Part shown: positions 15,934 to 24,006 of the stretch, in pieces
How the letters are laid out: each line of letters begins with the position of its first letter
How positions within the stretch are numbered: the first letter of the stretch is position 1
NCBI RefSeq assembly: GCF_013408295.1
Contig: NZ_JACBYQ010000001.1
Location: forward strand, 1,240,001 to 1,304,000
Reading direction: 5' to 3'
Length of the DNA stretch: 64,000 nt
DNA from: Psychromicrobium silvestre
GTDB taxonomy: Bacteria > Actinomycetota > Actinomycetes > Actinomycetales > Micrococcaceae
Notes under the pieces: model-generated
Database searches by the model: none
What the model saw: only the letters and a program-made list of their open reading frames with translations
Told to the model about the DNA's origin: nothing
Translations under genes and position numbers: made by a program

Positions 15934-17187
15934 ATGACCGCGAGCACTAGGCCCCGACTACCTCTAGCCGTCTTTGTCATTGGCTTGGGTATCTTCTGCC
16001 TCGGCACCTCCGAATTCATGATCGCCGGACTATTACCGGATATCACTCAGGCATTTGGGGTGGATATTCCTCAAGCGGGTTGGCTGATCACTATTTTCGC
16101 AATCGGCATGTTGCTTGGCGCGCCGATCATGACCCTGCTGACGCTGAAACTACCACGAAAGACCACCCTGCTCGGGGCTGGCTTGCTCTTCATCGTGGCT
16201 CATGTACTGAGCGCCACAACTGACAATTTCACGGTGTTGATGGCTACCCGAGCGGTGGCAGCGCTGGCTTGCGCGACCTTCTGGTCGGTGGGAGCCGTAG
16301 TTTCGGTGACTCTTGCCGGGGCCGGTCGAACCGCTCAGGCCTTAGCCGTCACGGTAGGCGGATTGACGGTGGCCAATATCATCGGAGTTCCGGCGGGAAC
16401 CTGGCTCGGCGCACAATTTGGTTGGCAGTCGGCTTTCTGGGCGGTGGCAGCGCTTACCGCCCTGAGCGTGCTGGCAATGATTTTGCTGGTGCCGCACACA
16501 GCCAGGCCCTCCGGAGGTAATACCAACACCTCTATGTCTAGCCTGGTAAGGGCAGAACTCTCCGCCTTTCGTCAGGGACGGATCTGGCTCGCTTTATTGA
16601 CCACCATGCTCTTTCAGGCGGCAGTCTTCTGCACCTTCTCCTATTTGGCCCCGCTGATGATCCAAGTGGCCGGCATTCCCGAGTCCGCCGTTGCGGGAGT
16701 GCTATTGATTTTCGGGCTGGGCTCGCTGCTGGGCGTCACCATCGGTGGACGTTACGCTGATCGCAATCCGATGCTCAATGTGCTGCTCAGCCTGAGCACC
16801 ATGGCGCTAGCCTTACTTGCCTTATTACTGACCGCCGGAAACCCTTGGGGCCTGATCATCTCCACCTTTTTCTTCGGGGTTACCGGTTTCTCGATTGCGG
16901 CGGCGCTGAACTCCCGAGTCTTTGGCTTCGCGGGCAATGCTCCCACGCTGGCGGCTTCGGTCAGCACTTCAGCCTTCAACATCGGCAACGCCTTGGGCCC
17001 TTGGCTGGGCGGCCTGGTCATTGGGCTTGGCCTCGGTCTCCGCGCTCCAATCTGGATCTCTATCACCCTGGCCGTGCTCGCCGTCGTGGTTGCCCTCATT
17101 TCTCGCCAAGTAGAGAAGCGCCCGTTGAAATCAGCTACTCCTATCCCCAGCACGGAAGGTGCCATCCATGAATCCCCGATTTACTAA
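15934..17187 (+). CDS. MFS drug/arabinose-type efflux transporter
   Basis: 417 residues with about 12 membrane segments. Pattern of the DHA1 group (AraJ/Cmi-like): an early GLGIFCLGTSEFMIAGLLPDI helix (about 13-33), the A-like loop after helix 2 with RKTTLL, and the proton-antiporter helix 5 GGLTVANIIGVPAGTWLG. Such proteins export sugars, chloramphenicol or other small compounds. Follows TetR with 62 bases between, and its 3' end overlaps the SDR gene by 20 bases. Regulation by the upstream TetR is probable. Confidence 0.87.
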   Translation: MTASTRPRLPLAVFVIGLGIFCLGTSEFMIAGLLPDITQAFGVDIPQAGWLITIFAIGMLLGAPIMTLLTLKLPRKTTLLGAGLLFIVAHVLSATTDNFTVLMATRAVAALACATFWSVGAVVSVTLAGAGRTAQALAVTVGGLTVANIIGVPAGTWLGAQFGWQSAFWAVAALTALSVLAMILLVPHTARPSGGNTNTSMSSLVRAELSAFRQGRIWLALLTTMLFQAAVFCTFSYLAPLMIQVAGIPESAVAGVLLIFGLGSLLGVTIGGRYADRNPMLNVLLSLSTMALALLALLLTAGNPWGLIISTFFFGVTGFSIAAALNSRVFGFAGNAPTLAASVSTSAFNIGNALGPWLGGLVIGLGLGLRAPIWISITLAVLAVVVALISRQVEKRPLKSATPIPSTEGAIHESPIY

Positions 17188-17923
17188 ACAAAAAGTCCTG
17201 GTAGCTGGAGCTGGCAGTGGCCTCGGACGCGCCATTGCCCTTGCTTTTGCTACCGAGGGTGCCCGCCTAGCGTTGCTGGGCCGAACCGAACGCACGCTTC
17301 AGCAGACCCTAGAGGCTCTACCCGGTGAAGGGCACGTGATTCAGACGGCGGATATCACCGACGCCTCGGGGATAAGTTCTGCGGTGGCAGAGCTTACAAC
17401 TCGATTGTCTGGCCTTGATATCGCCATCAACACCGCGGGGGCGCTTCTGCAGCCCAGCAAGTTCGGCGATATCGACCCGCTTCGAGCGGCTCAACTCTTC
17501 ACCACCAATGTATTGGGAACCTGGAACGTGATGAGTGCCGAGCTTCAGCAGATGCGTCCTGCCGGGGCCGGTGTGATTATTAACTTCTCCTCCACCATTG
17601 GGGCACACCGAACTATGCCGGGATTCGCTGCCTATGGGGCGAGCAAAGCTGCGGTCAGTGCGATGAGCCGAGCGGCAGCCCTGGACCATATCGCCGAAGG
17701 AATCCGGATCGCCGTCATTAGTCCCGGTTCCTCGGACACCGAGATGTCCTTCCGTGCCGGCGAGGACGAGACACAGCGAGCCGCCAGAGTGGCAAGGACC
17801 AATCCTTCCGGCCGCTTAGCCAGCTTGGACGAAATATCGGCGGCCACCCTCTTCTTAGCCTCCCCCGCTTCTGGCTACACGGTAGGTGCCGATCTGGTCA
17901 TAGACGGCGGAACGAGCGCTTAA
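17168..17923 (+). CDS. short-chain dehydrogenase/reductase
   Basis: 251 residues from the ATG at 17168; GGAAGG stands eight bases upstream, so the GTG at 17159, which overlaps that site, is less likely. Rossmann motif GAGSGLGRAIA (TGxxxGxG type), NTAG cofactor segment, catalytic Ser in INFSSTIG, and the YGASKAA active-site Tyr-Lys pair. The C-terminal GYTVGADLVIDGG is typical of classical SDRs. NADP(H) or NAD(H) oxidoreductase of unknown substrate, third member of the TetR-MFS-SDR cluster. Confidence 0.88.
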   Translation: MNPRFTKQKVLVAGAGSGLGRAIALAFATEGARLALLGRTERTLQQTLEALPGEGHVIQTADITDASGISSAVAELTTRLSGLDIAINTAGALLQPSKFGDIDPLRAAQLFTTNVLGTWNVMSAELQQMRPAGAGVIINFSSTIGAHRTMPGFAAYGASKAAVSAMSRAAALDHIAEGIRIAVISPGSSDTEMSFRAGEDETQRAARVARTNPSGRLASLDEISAATLFLASPASGYTVGADLVIDGGTSA

Positions 17924-17959
17924 GTTTCAAGTAATTTCCCCTTGGGATTTAATAACCTC

Positions 17960-17986
17960 TTGACTTAATCATTTCGAGTGTATAAC
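17960..17986 (+). promoter_or_regulatory. candidate promoter of the WXG100 locus
   Basis: TTGACT (17960-17965) and TATAAC (17981-17986) lie in an AT-rich leader about 65 bases before the WXG100 start. The spacer of 15 bases is short for a housekeeping promoter, so the pairing is tentative. The leader is visibly richer in A and T than the genes around it. Confidence 0.4.
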
Positions 17987-18051
17987 GTCTGGAGAGTTAT
18001 TTATGTGGATAGCTATCTGCATAACATCCTTATTGGAATCGAGGCTTTGCA

Positions 18052-18348
18052 ATGGCGAATTTGAATGTTTCTTATGGTGAGTTGGATGCTGCCGGTACGC
18101 AGTTGGATAACGGGCGGGCTGATCTGGAGGGCAAACTTTCTGAGTTGCAGCGTCAGATCCAGTCCTTAGTCGCTTCCGGTTATGTGACGGATTCTTCCTC
18201 GAAGGCATTTGAGTCCGAGTACGCTCAGTTCACCCAGGGTGCTCAACAAGCCGTCAGTGGCTTGGAAGGCCTAGCCGCCTACCTCCGTCATGCATCGCAC
18301 ACTCTGGAGTCCACAGACCAGCAACTCGCCTCCAAACTCGGCAAATAA
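18052..18348 (+). CDS. WXG100-family (ESX) protein
   Basis: 98 residues, two amphipathic helices joined by a turn, no Cys. WXG100 proteins are small helical dimers exported by type VII secretion. The turn that normally reads WxG is here SGYVTD (residues 42-47): Gly43-Tyr44 stand where Trp-x-Gly is expected, so this is a diverged member. No signal peptide. It is followed after 35 bases by the large hydrolase gene and is probably its export partner. No EccC/EssC or other secretion-machine gene is in the window. A decayed paralogue lies at 63404-63690 on the other strand. Confidence 0.88.
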   Translation: MANLNVSYGELDAAGTQLDNGRADLEGKLSELQRQIQSLVASGYVTDSSSKAFESEYAQFTQGAQQAVSGLEGLAAYLRHASHTLESTDQQLASKLGK

Positions 18349-18383
18349 GACCTCCGCGGCAACCCAGAGATATTGGAGGCTCA

Positions 18384-20657
18384 ATGCAGTGGACTGACGA
18401 AGAACCGGATGCAGCAGATTTGCCCAACCTCTTGGCTCATAAAGATTGGGCCAAGGACCGGGTAGATGAAATCGATCAGGTAGGCCGAATCGTCCAGAAC
18501 ACCGTTGACGGCATTGGTTCCGCTTGGGTTGGCGAAGCTGCTGCGGCCTGGAAATCCGGGGTCAGCGAGATCATCGAAGTGCTCTCTCAGTGTAAATATG
18601 AGTACCAATCCCTGGAAGCTGCTCTCGGACCCTTGCACTCGGGGCTGAGCAGTTTGCGTTCCAGCATGGACGGAGTGCGTCAGGTCGAGATGGCATGGGG
18701 GTTCACTCTCCAAGAACACCAGGGCATTGCCGAGCAGCGTGCATCGTGGCTGATCGTCAATGATCCGGCGTCTCGTGGGCACAGTCTGGAGACTGTGCCC
18801 ACGATAGGTTGTTATCCAGACGACACCCCGGATATTCAGCGCGCGAGGATCGACTTGCTCGCTGCCCGCGATATGGTGACGACCGCCGAGAAGGTCTTGG
18901 CGGAAGCACAGGCTGAACGGGAAGAGGGCGTGCGGAAACGACGCACCCTCGATTCGGATGCTTCTGCCGCTTTGGCTGCCGCGCAGGCTGCAATGCCAAA
19001 GACACTTCCGGCTGGAATCGGCGATGGCTCCGGAGTGATTCCTGTAAGTTTCGGGCTGTCCCTGATTCGCAAAACCTTGGCTGGCCTGAGCAATCAGCAG
19101 CTGAGGGATCTCTTCGGTAAACCCGGTGCGGGCGGGGACTTAGCAAAGATCTTCGCCGGAAAACTGCCTGCCCCCGGTGATTCTGTTCCCGGTCTTGGCC
19201 CGGCAGTCGTCGCCGCTCTCGCTGCCTTGGTGAATGCGCCCGCAACCTTAGATCGGAGAGAGAAACTCACCGTTCTCTTTGCTGCGATAAGCCCGGAAGA
19301 TGCATCCCGACTCGCCCTGCTCTTCCCGGGACTGGGCAATATTGATGGCGTGCCCTTCACCGCGCGTTACGACGCGAATCGCATCAACGTGGCTGCTGCG
19401 CTGAAGAGCCGACAGGACAACCAGGGTGTGCTGGATCAGATCGTGAAGAATGCGCAGGCGAAGCTCAATCAGGCGCAGAAGAACTACGAGAGCGGGCTAA
19501 CAACCCCCATAAAAGTCGACAATAATCCCTATGGTCCAGCAAGTAACGTGAATCCCTATCTCGTCCTACTCCAGCAAGCAAAGGAAGCCCTTACTGAAGC
19601 CCAGAATGCGGCGAGTGAAAATTTCAAATTATCTAACATGAGCGGCGACCCGAAGAACTGGGGTACTTATTGGAAGTATCTGAACGAACTCACCCCGACA
19701 TATGCGATCGGCGCCGATGGGAAACCTGCGCTTGGTCCGGACGGTAATTACCAGCAGCAGGTGGGGCATCAGATCCTGGTTTTCTCCGATGAAGGACCCG
19801 GTGCCGTGGCCGAGGTCTGGGGAAACGTGAACACCGCCAAACAAATCGGCGTCGCCGTCCCCGGAACCACGACCACCATGAGCACCTTTCCCGGAGCGTC
19901 GAATGATCAAGCCAAAACCTTCATGGATAAAGCGTTCAAAGATAAGCGTTTTGATCAGTCGATGATTTCGTGGGCGGGGGGTGAATTCCCGCAAAAAATA
20001 CCCTTCGTAGAAGGTGCGGGACCCACCCCACCGAAGAGTGCCGGTGATCCGTCCTACGCTAATGACCTCGGACAGCGGTTGTACCGGTTCAATGATGCTC
20101 TGGCTGCTCAAGCACCCGGAGCGAAGATCGCTGTTGGCGGGCACAGCTATGGTGGCTCCGTGGTCGGTGAAGCTGAACAACTCGGGATGGAAGCAGACCG
20201 GGTGCTGTTCATTGAATCCGCCGGCACCGGCCCCGGAGTGCACGGAATCTACGACTACCCCCACGCCAACACCACGAAGTACTACCAAATGACAGCACCC
20301 GGCGACCCAATCTTCTACTCCCAACTATCCGGGGTTCACGGCGAAGGTCCAACCTTTGACCCCGGAATCACCCCGTTAGAAACCGGGTTCCTCGATGACA
20401 CCAACCGTCCAGGCAGCGGCCTAGTTCAAGGGGTTGACGCGCACGGCGGCGTCTTCACTAAAGGATCAACCGCGTGGAAGAACATGTACGGTTTCTACAC
20501 CAACCAACAAATCGAAGCCAAGGCAGCGTATAGCTTCCAACTCACCAGCCCGGGCTATCAACCACCCCTGATTGATGTTGGAACCGATCAACCCTACGCA
20601 GCCACCCACACCGAGCAGGAATGGCAGATCACTCAAAATGCGCAAAACACCCGGTAA
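18384..20657 (+). CDS. large ESX-linked protein with C-terminal alpha/beta hydrolase domain
   Basis: 757 residues, GGAGG before the start. Residues 1-130 are helical and resemble a WXG100-like module (DGIGSAWVGEAAAAWKSGV keeps a W-x-G). Residues about 145-200 and 345-425 are coiled coil, rich in Ala, Gln and Glu. The C-terminal 330 residues form an alpha/beta hydrolase (DUF1023-like): nucleophile elbow GGHSYGGS with Ser588, later candidates Asp in APGDPIFY and His in DAHGGVF. No signal peptide, as expected for a type VII substrate. Possible jobs are a secreted lipase/esterase or an antibacterial toxin; the two lipoproteins downstream favour the latter but do not prove it. A 30-base perfect palindrome lies inside the gene. 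Confidence 0.8.
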   Translation: MQWTDEEPDAADLPNLLAHKDWAKDRVDEIDQVGRIVQNTVDGIGSAWVGEAAAAWKSGVSEIIEVLSQCKYEYQSLEAALGPLHSGLSSLRSSMDGVRQVEMAWGFTLQEHQGIAEQRASWLIVNDPASRGHSLETVPTIGCYPDDTPDIQRARIDLLAARDMVTTAEKVLAEAQAEREEGVRKRRTLDSDASAALAAAQAAMPKTLPAGIGDGSGVIPVSFGLSLIRKTLAGLSNQQLRDLFGKPGAGGDLAKIFAGKLPAPGDSVPGLGPAVVAALAALVNAPATLDRREKLTVLFAAISPEDASRLALLFPGLGNIDGVPFTARYDANRINVAAALKSRQDNQGVLDQIVKNAQAKLNQAQKNYESGLTTPIKVDNNPYGPASNVNPYLVLLQQAKEALTEAQNAASENFKLSNMSGDPKNWGTYWKYLNELTPTYAIGADGKPALGPDGNYQQQVGHQILVFSDEGPGAVAEVWGNVNTAKQIGVAVPGTTTTMSTFPGASNDQAKTFMDKAFKDKRFDQSMISWAGGEFPQKIPFVEGAGPTPPKSAGDPSYANDLGQRLYRFNDALAAQAPGAKIAVGGHSYGGSVVGEAEQLGMEADRVLFIESAGTGPGVHGIYDYPHANTTKYYQMTAPGDPIFYSQLSGVHGEGPTFDPGITPLETGFLDDTNRPGSGLVQGVDAHGGVFTKGSTAWKNMYGFYTNQQIEAKAAYSFQLTSPGYQPPLIDVGTDQPYAATHTEQEWQITQNAQNTR
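18774..18803. repeat. 30-base palindrome inside the hydrolase gene
   Basis: CGTGGGCACAGTCT and its exact complement face each other with GG between, giving a 14-base-pair perfect stem. It codes for SRGHSLETVPTIG at the junction between the ESX-like head and the first coiled coil. Such symmetry inside a coding region is rare and no terminator T run follows. Confidence 0.8.
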
Positions 20658-21360
20658 ACACCCCACGAAACCGCTCACGGGTGCGAATAAAACTCAGACT
20701 GCCCGTCACTCCAAGGCCCGGCCCTGTACCGCTCTGTTCATCATTGTCATACTAGGAATCCTCATGAGCGCCTGCACCAGCGGCAACGGCAACCCGCACG
20801 AACCCATCAACGCCGATAAGGTCGGAGTCAGCCAAGACTTAAAGAACGCCGCCATCGAGGCCGTCAAACTCAACCGGGACATCCTCACCCAGATCGACAA
20901 AAAATACTTCATCGGTGCTTTTGGTACCTTCTCTAACGACCGACACTCTGCTGAGACCCCACCCATGAAAAACGGCTACAGCTACTGGAACGTCTCCACC
21001 CTCAGTGCTACCAAGAACATGGACATCACCGCTGTCTTCAACCAAATCCGCGCCTACCTCGAATCACAAGGCTTCACCCTCGACAGTGATGATCGTCAAG
21101 GTACCCCAGAAAAGGGTGTCACTGGCGGGGCAACCTTCCGCAGAAAAGACAGCGCGGTCCCCTTCATCGACATGGGAGTCCCCGGCACCAACACAGATTC
21201 CCAAATCTACCTAGACATCGTTACCGCGAACTTTCCGAATCCGCCGGTCGGTGAATGGCCCGACCTGCGAACAGGCACCACCTGGGACCCCGCCGAACCC
21301 CTCTGGCCCGCAGGACTCGGACCGAAAACCCCAGCACCAACCACCCCACCTACCCCATGA
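20638..21360 (+). CDS. lipoprotein, first of two tandem paralogues
   Basis: 240 residues from the ATG at 20638, which lies 20 bases inside the hydrolase gene; an earlier in-frame start would overlap even more. A basic N-terminus, hydrophobic ALFIIVILGILM and lipobox MSAC predict a lipid anchor at Cys about 43. The mature part has no family I recognise: an alpha/beta pattern with ILTQIDKKYF, ETPPMKNGYSYW and FRRKDSAVPFIDMG, ending in a Pro/Thr-rich tail. Its 3' end overlaps the second copy by ATGA. Candidate immunity protein facing outward, or an accessory subunit of the hydrolase (inference). Confidence 0.75.
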   Translation: MRKTPGKHPTKPLTGANKTQTARHSKARPCTALFIIVILGILMSACTSGNGNPHEPINADKVGVSQDLKNAAIEAVKLNRDILTQIDKKYFIGAFGTFSNDRHSAETPPMKNGYSYWNVSTLSATKNMDITAVFNQIRAYLESQGFTLDSDDRQGTPEKGVTGGATFRRKDSAVPFIDMGVPGTNTDSQIYLDIVTANFPNPPVGEWPDLRTGTTWDPAEPLWPAGLGPKTPAPTTPPTP

Positions 21361-22040
21361 ACACGAACCCAGCACTAGGCAGCAGACCTCGATCACACCG
21401 GAAGGCAATAACCCTGGCACTGTCCATCGCTCTAGGAATCCTCATGAGCGCCTGCACCAGCGGCAACGGCAACCCGCACGAACCCATCAACGCCGATAAG
21501 GTCGGAGTCAGCCAAGAACTCAAAAACGCTACCATCGAGGCCGTCAAACTCAACCGGGACATCCTCACCCAGATCGACAAAAAATACTTCATCGGCTCCT
21601 TCACCGATCTCTCAAACGAACGGCATTCGTCCGAGACCCCGCCCATGAAAAACGGGTACAGCTACTGGCAAATCACCACGCTCAGCGGTACCAAGAACAT
21701 GGACATCACCGCTGTCTTCAACCAAATCCGCACCTACCTCGAATCCCAAGGCTTCACCCTCGACCGTGACGACCGTCAGGGCACCCCAGAAAAGGGAGTC
21801 ACCGATGTGGCGACATTTCGAAGGAAAGACAATGCTGTTCCCTTCATCGAAATGGGAGTTCCCGGCACCAATAAAGACTCCCAAATCTCCCTAAAAATTG
21901 TCACGGCAGACTATCCGAACCCGCCCATGAGCGAATGGCCCGATTGGCACAAGGACGAACCGGAATGGAAACCCACCGAACCCCTCTGGCCCACAGGAAT
22001 CGGACCTAAAACCACCCCAAGCAGCACAAAAACGCCATAG
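21357..22040 (+). CDS. lipoprotein, second tandem paralogue
   Basis: 227 residues. Starts at the ATGA overlap with the first copy. Signal peptide ALSIALGILMSAC with the same lipobox. The mature protein is closely similar to the first copy; at DNA level 86 bases (20752-20837 and 21432-21517) are identical, then divergent and identical blocks alternate. The signal-peptide start and the tail differ. Such a mosaic suggests duplication followed by gene conversion or selection for variation. Function unknown; see the first copy. Confidence 0.75.
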   Translation: MNTNPALGSRPRSHRKAITLALSIALGILMSACTSGNGNPHEPINADKVGVSQELKNATIEAVKLNRDILTQIDKKYFIGSFTDLSNERHSSETPPMKNGYSYWQITTLSGTKNMDITAVFNQIRTYLESQGFTLDRDDRQGTPEKGVTDVATFRRKDNAVPFIEMGVPGTNKDSQISLKIVTADYPNPPMSEWPDWHKDEPEWKPTEPLWPTGIGPKTTPSSTKTP

Positions 22041-22067
22041 ATAAGCAATCCAGAAAGGAGCAGCCAA

Positions 22068-22400
22068 ATGACCCTGCCAAGAAAACCAATACCCCTAGAC
22101 GATTCGCCATCGACCCCGGTATCGACAGGCGGGGCGAGCGGAAAGTTGCTTGTTAGCTACAGCCTGCTGCAAAACCTAGCGCAAGAACTCGGTGGCGCCG
22201 GATACCAGCTATCGGACGGCGCCGAAATTCCCGGCTCAATCAGCGGTAGCGGCGAGCTTGACCAAGCAATCAATCGTTTCGTCGACAAAAGTCTAGAAGT
22301 CCGCGGGCATCTCCACGACTCACTGCAAAAGACCGCAGCCCACACTGACCAAGCCGCAAGTGAATATCAGAAGACCGATCAGGCCCTAGCCACGAAATAA
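22068..22400 (+). CDS. small helical ESX-like protein
   Basis: 110 residues, AAAGGAG before the start. No signal peptide and no membrane helix. A flexible Pro/Ser/Thr-rich head (1-25) is followed by helices LLVSYSLLQNLAQELGGAGYQL and INRFVDKSLEVRGHLHDSLQKTAAHTDQAASEYQ (given as landmarks LLQNLAQEL and LHDSLQKTAAHTDQ). Size and helical pattern fit the small partner or chaperone-like proteins found with type VII substrates, but no family motif was recognised. It sits inside the accessory locus and is probably co-transcribed. Confidence 0.65.
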   Translation: MTLPRKPIPLDDSPSTPVSTGGASGKLLVSYSLLQNLAQELGGAGYQLSDGAEIPGSISGSGELDQAINRFVDKSLEVRGHLHDSLQKTAAHTDQAASEYQKTDQALATK

Positions 22401-22440
22401 CCGACTTCAATCACCTCTGATCCTCTGAAGGGAGCTCGTT

Positions 22441-22764
22441 ATGAACGAGACAGTGGACCCCCAAAAGACTGTCCCGCAGTCCCCGGTATCCGTTCGCGCC
22501 CCAGGGCTAGCAGCTGCATCAATTCTCCTCGGCGTAATGGGTCTTATCCTGAACGCTTTGTTGCTGACTTCAATTCATGGTGCGCCCACCCTCATAGCGG
22601 GAATGATAGGCAGCGCTCTCGCAATAATAGGACCGCTGATCAGTCGCCAGCGGCACAGTTGGACGGCTCTCAGCCTCTTCATCGCTTTCCTCGCCCTACT
22701 CCCAGTAGCAGGAACCATAGCCATCGCGGTGCTGCTAGGAATCGGTTTCTCCGGCGTGCGCTAG
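22441..22764 (+). CDS. small integral membrane protein of the ESX-linked locus
   Basis: 107 residues with four predicted membrane segments (about 20-40, 45-62, 64-80, 82-102) and a short polar N-terminus. GAAGGGAG precedes the ATG. Resembles DUF4190-like small membrane proteins in general build; no catalytic motif. The last gene of the accessory locus; its stop overlaps the stop of convergent hutI by four bases. Could anchor or protect against the hydrolase, but this is only position-based. Confidence 0.65.
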   Translation: MNETVDPQKTVPQSPVSVRAPGLAAASILLGVMGLILNALLLTSIHGAPTLIAGMIGSALAIIGPLISRQRHSWTALSLFIAFLALLPVAGTIAIAVLLGIGFSGVR

Positions 22765-23987
22765 GCTCCCGGTAACCAAACCAACTCCCCTGCTCGCCAC
22801 ACCGCGCGGGTCAGCGGGACTCCCGGCCGATAGGCCAGATGAGTAGCAGATGGCGCCTCCAAGAGCTGTAGATCTGCACGATGTCCAACAGCAATGGAAC
22901 CCACAGCCCGCTTCCCGTCTAGGTCCTCCCCAGTATGCCTACGCAGAGCCAGCGCCCCGCCCCAGGTCGCGGCGCGCACCGCCTCATGGACACTCAGCCC
23001 CATCTGCAGCGCCGCCGTGGTCACGCAGTAAGGCATCGACGTAGTGAAGGAAGTCCCCGGATTGCAGTTCGAAGCCAGCGCGATCTGCACCCCGGCGTCG
23101 AGCAGTCTCCGCCCCGGAGCCAGTGGCTGCCGAGTGGAAAGGTCGCAGGCCGGAAGGCAGGTGGCCACCGTGCCCGCAGAAGTAGCGGAACCGTCCCAAG
23201 CAGACCAAGTTCCAGCCAGGGCATCCACGTCCTGGTCGTCAAGATAGTTCACATGGTCCACGCTCGCGGCCCCGAATTCGACGGCGAGCCGCACTCCCGC
23301 GCCCGGCCCCAGTTGGTTGCCATGTACCCGCAGCCCTAGGCCGGCCTTCCGGCAAGCCTCCAACACACGCCTGGATTGCTCCTCGGTAAAAGCACCTCGT
23401 TCGCAGAACACATCAGCCCACTGGACCCAGGGCAGCACTGCCGCCAACATCGGACCGCAAACCAGATCGGTGTACTCCTCGGCATCCGCTCCGGCGGGCA
23501 CCAAATGTGCGCCCAGGTAGGTCACCTGATCGGCCACTTTCGCGGCGATCTGAGCGCTGCGCCGCTCGTTCTCCACGTCCAGGCCATACCCGGTCTTGGT
23601 CTCTAAAAAGGTTGTTCCCTGACTGATTGCTTCGGCAACCCGAGCGGAGGCCAGCTCTTCTAACTCCTGATCACTAGCAGCACGAGTGGCTTCAGTAGTG
23701 ACGGCGATCCCCCCGGCCGCGTAAGTCTCCCCTGCCATCCGGGCTTCGAACTCGGCCGTCCGATCCCCGGCGAAGATCAAATGATTATGCGAATCCACCC
23801 AACCTGGCAAAACAGCCCGACCTCCGGCGTCGATCAGTTCATCTGCGGCCGGCGCTCGATCGGCGGCTCCAACCCAGCTGATCCGCTCGCCTTCGAAGAG
23901 CACCGCCGCATTCCGCAGCACCCTATGCTCCGCATCCTGGGTCATCAGTTCGCCAATGTTGCTCAGCAACTGGCTCCGCATCGTCAT
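22761..23987 (-). CDS. hutI: imidazolonepropionase
   Basis: 408 residues. Third step of histidine breakdown: hydrolyses 4-imidazolone-5-propionate to N-formimino-L-glutamate. Amidohydrolase metal motif DSHNHLIFAGDR (about 61-72), the H of YLGAHLVPAG, LRVHGNQLG and the late Asp in ASNCNPG. The start was kept at 23987 since GAGGAGA lies about five bases upstream. Last gene of the hut transcript, 19 bases after hutF. Confidence 0.95.
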   Translation of the reverse strand: MTMRSQLLSNIGELMTQDAEHRVLRNAAVLFEGERISWVGAADRAPAADELIDAGGRAVLPGWVDSHNHLIFAGDRTAEFEARMAGETYAAGGIAVTTEATRAASDQELEELASARVAEAISQGTTFLETKTGYGLDVENERRSAQIAAKVADQVTYLGAHLVPAGADAEEYTDLVCGPMLAAVLPWVQWADVFCERGAFTEEQSRRVLEACRKAGLGLRVHGNQLGPGAGVRLAVEFGAASVDHVNYLDDQDVDALAGTWSAWDGSATSAGTVATCLPACDLSTRQPLAPGRRLLDAGVQIALASNCNPGTSFTTSMPYCVTTAALQMGLSVHEAVRAATWGGALALRRHTGEDLDGKRAVGSIAVGHRADLQLLEAPSATHLAYRPGVPLTRAVWRAGELVWLPGA

Positions 23988-24006
23988 GAAGTCTCCTCTT
24001 CAGAAA

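Noticed and set aside
18384-18780. Idea that the large ESX-linked gene begins with a canonical LXG domain
   Set aside because: The head is helical and has a W-x-G stretch, but the LxG signature at the start is not visible, so it is called ESX-like only.
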